Shown in pieces: positions 63,277 to 64,000 of a stretch of DNA of 64,000 nt. The translations under genes were made by a program, and so were the position numbers. Position 1 is the first letter of the stretch. Each line of letters starts with the position of its first letter. The stretch is from Prochlorococcus sp. MIT 1341 (GTDB lineage: Bacteria; Cyanobacteriota; Cyanobacteriia; PCC-6307; Cyanobiaceae), in the NCBI RefSeq assembly GCF_034092415.1, contig NZ_CP139304.1:1720001-1784000 (forward strand). Direction: 5' to 3'. The notes beneath the pieces were generated by a model. That model did no database searches. It was not told the origin of the DNA and saw only the letters and a list, made by a program, of their open reading frames with translations.

Positions 63277-64000
63277 ATGGCTACGCGAAGACTGAGCGAG
63301 AGCCAGAAGAGACAACTGGTGGATAGCTATAGGGCTGGGGAGACCTCAGCAAGATTGGCTGATGCTTACGGATGCAGCGTTAACACTGTTACTAGAACTC
63401 TAAAAACTTTTTTGTCAGAAGAAGATTATGCCTCTCTTAAAGCTTCTCGGGTTCGTGGGGCAACCAAGAAAGAGATAAAGGCTGAAGCAAGCGAGTCTAA
63501 AGATGATAATTTTGTTGTTTGTAAGGAAGTCAATACTCTAGAGACCCTTGAATTGAATACAAAAGCCTCTTCGCAGTTGGCTTTAGATGATGCTGAGGAT
63601 TTTGATAATTCCTCAGAAGAAGACTCTTCTATCCAGTTAGAAGAGTCCTTTGAAGGAACAATTTTTCAAGAGGTTGTGCCTTTGATGGATCAAGATATCT
63701 TTGATGATCATCGTGAGATTAAATGTAAACCACTTGTACCTGGTGTTCTCCCAGAAAGTGTTTATATGCTTGTGGAAAAGACAGTTGAACTGGAGGCTCG
63801 ACCTTTAAGTGATTTCCCTGAGCTAGGTTCATTGTCTGAGCTTGATAAGGAAAGGAAGGCCTTATATTTATTTTCTAACCCCAGGTCTGCTAAACGACAG
63901 TGTGGACGAAATCAGAGAGTGATTAAGATCCCAAACACAAATGTTTTTAATATATCAACACCATTTTTATTGGCAAGAGGTATCTCAAGATTGATTGTTG
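63277..64000 (+). CDS. helix-turn-helix protein, 3' end outside window
   Basis: ATG 63277 starts MATRRLSESQKRQLVDSYRA, then a clear HTH (ETSARLADAYGCSVNTVTRT) as in resolvase- or transposase-type DNA-binding helices. A long acidic linker (LDDAEDFDNSSEEDSSIQL) follows, then a conserved domain (PLVPGVLPESVYMLVEKTVE and 'FPELGSLSELDKERKALYLF'). Open to the end of the window (241 codons). Known as a picocyanobacterial conserved HTH protein; no transposase domain is seen, so probably a regulator. Confidence 0.75.
   Translation, partial: MATRRLSESQKRQLVDSYRAGETSARLADAYGCSVNTVTRTLKTFLSEEDYASLKASRVRGATKKEIKAEASESKDDNFVVCKEVNTLETLELNTKASSQLALDDAEDFDNSSEEDSSIQLEESFEGTIFQEVVPLMDQDIFDDHREIKCKPLVPGVLPESVYMLVEKTVELEARPLSDFPELGSLSELDKERKALYLFSNPRSAKRQCGRNQRVIKIPNTNVFNISTPFLLARGISRLIV

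Overview
The window looks like a stretch of a low-light-adapted Prochlorococcus chromosome. This is an inference from content: low GC, very compact spacing, a Pcb divinyl-chlorophyll antenna gene, kaiB-kaiC with no adjacent kaiA, an NblS-type kinase, an LpxC/FabZ/LpxA/LpxB lipid A cluster, and many tiny picocyanobacterial proteins. I see no rRNA, IS element, prophage or CRISPR array.

Region 1 (1-3.6 kb) holds the tail of a Nif11-type protein, a SAM methyltransferase, GDP-mannose 4,6-dehydratase and a GT11 (alpha-1,2-fucosyltransferase-like) glycosyltransferase. It is surface-polysaccharide accessory content.

Region 2 (3.6-19.4 kb) is an unusual small-gene zone. It has about 30 short ORFs (36-200 aa), many with a single membrane segment or a signal peptide, around one large gene, pcb (12.4-13.5 kb). 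Several of the short genes become visible only when reading frames below about 60 codons are examined: a rubredoxin (8485-8646), a twin-CX3C protein (18807-18962), and 30-57 aa proteins at 6994, 9064, 9443, 10921, 13757, 17195 and 18112. The zone also holds decay: a DUF938 methyltransferase with one in-frame TAA, and a small gene broken by an apparent 1-nt loss. It further contains a protein with eight 24-bp tandem repeats, several long perfect hairpins, and three stem-loops whose loops carry the same GGGTGATGGGG core. Those stem-loops are the best candidate here for an undescribed RNA family.

Region 3 (19.4-40.3 kb) is core genome: murD, tRNA-Val with an inserted GT32-type glycosyltransferase, an S4-domain protein, serA-prmA, petF, a lumenal pentapeptide protein, rnz, a SpoIID-like protein, nagB-like, truB, rpmA-rplU, kaiB-kaiC, nblS-purD, and divergent purC. 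KaiC ends about 15-20 residues early compared with KaiA-dependent KaiC proteins, in keeping with the absence of kaiA.

Region 4 (40.3-46.9 kb) is a tightly overlapping outer-membrane operon: bamA-lpxC-fabZ-lpxA-lpxB-msrA.

Region 5 (47-64 kb) is mostly housekeeping: pepA, a GIY-YIG-like protein, DUF1825, tyrS, pyrF, an overlapping membrane-lipid run (MelB-like transporter, MlaE-type permease, DUF3119, DUF3086, plsY), tRNA-Gly, a glycogen debranching enzyme divergent from a degenerate metallo-beta-lactamase-fold protein, hup, gluQ, small membrane proteins, tRNA-Arg, and a helix-turn-helix protein cut by the window end.

Function names rest on motif reading by eye; no database search was run.
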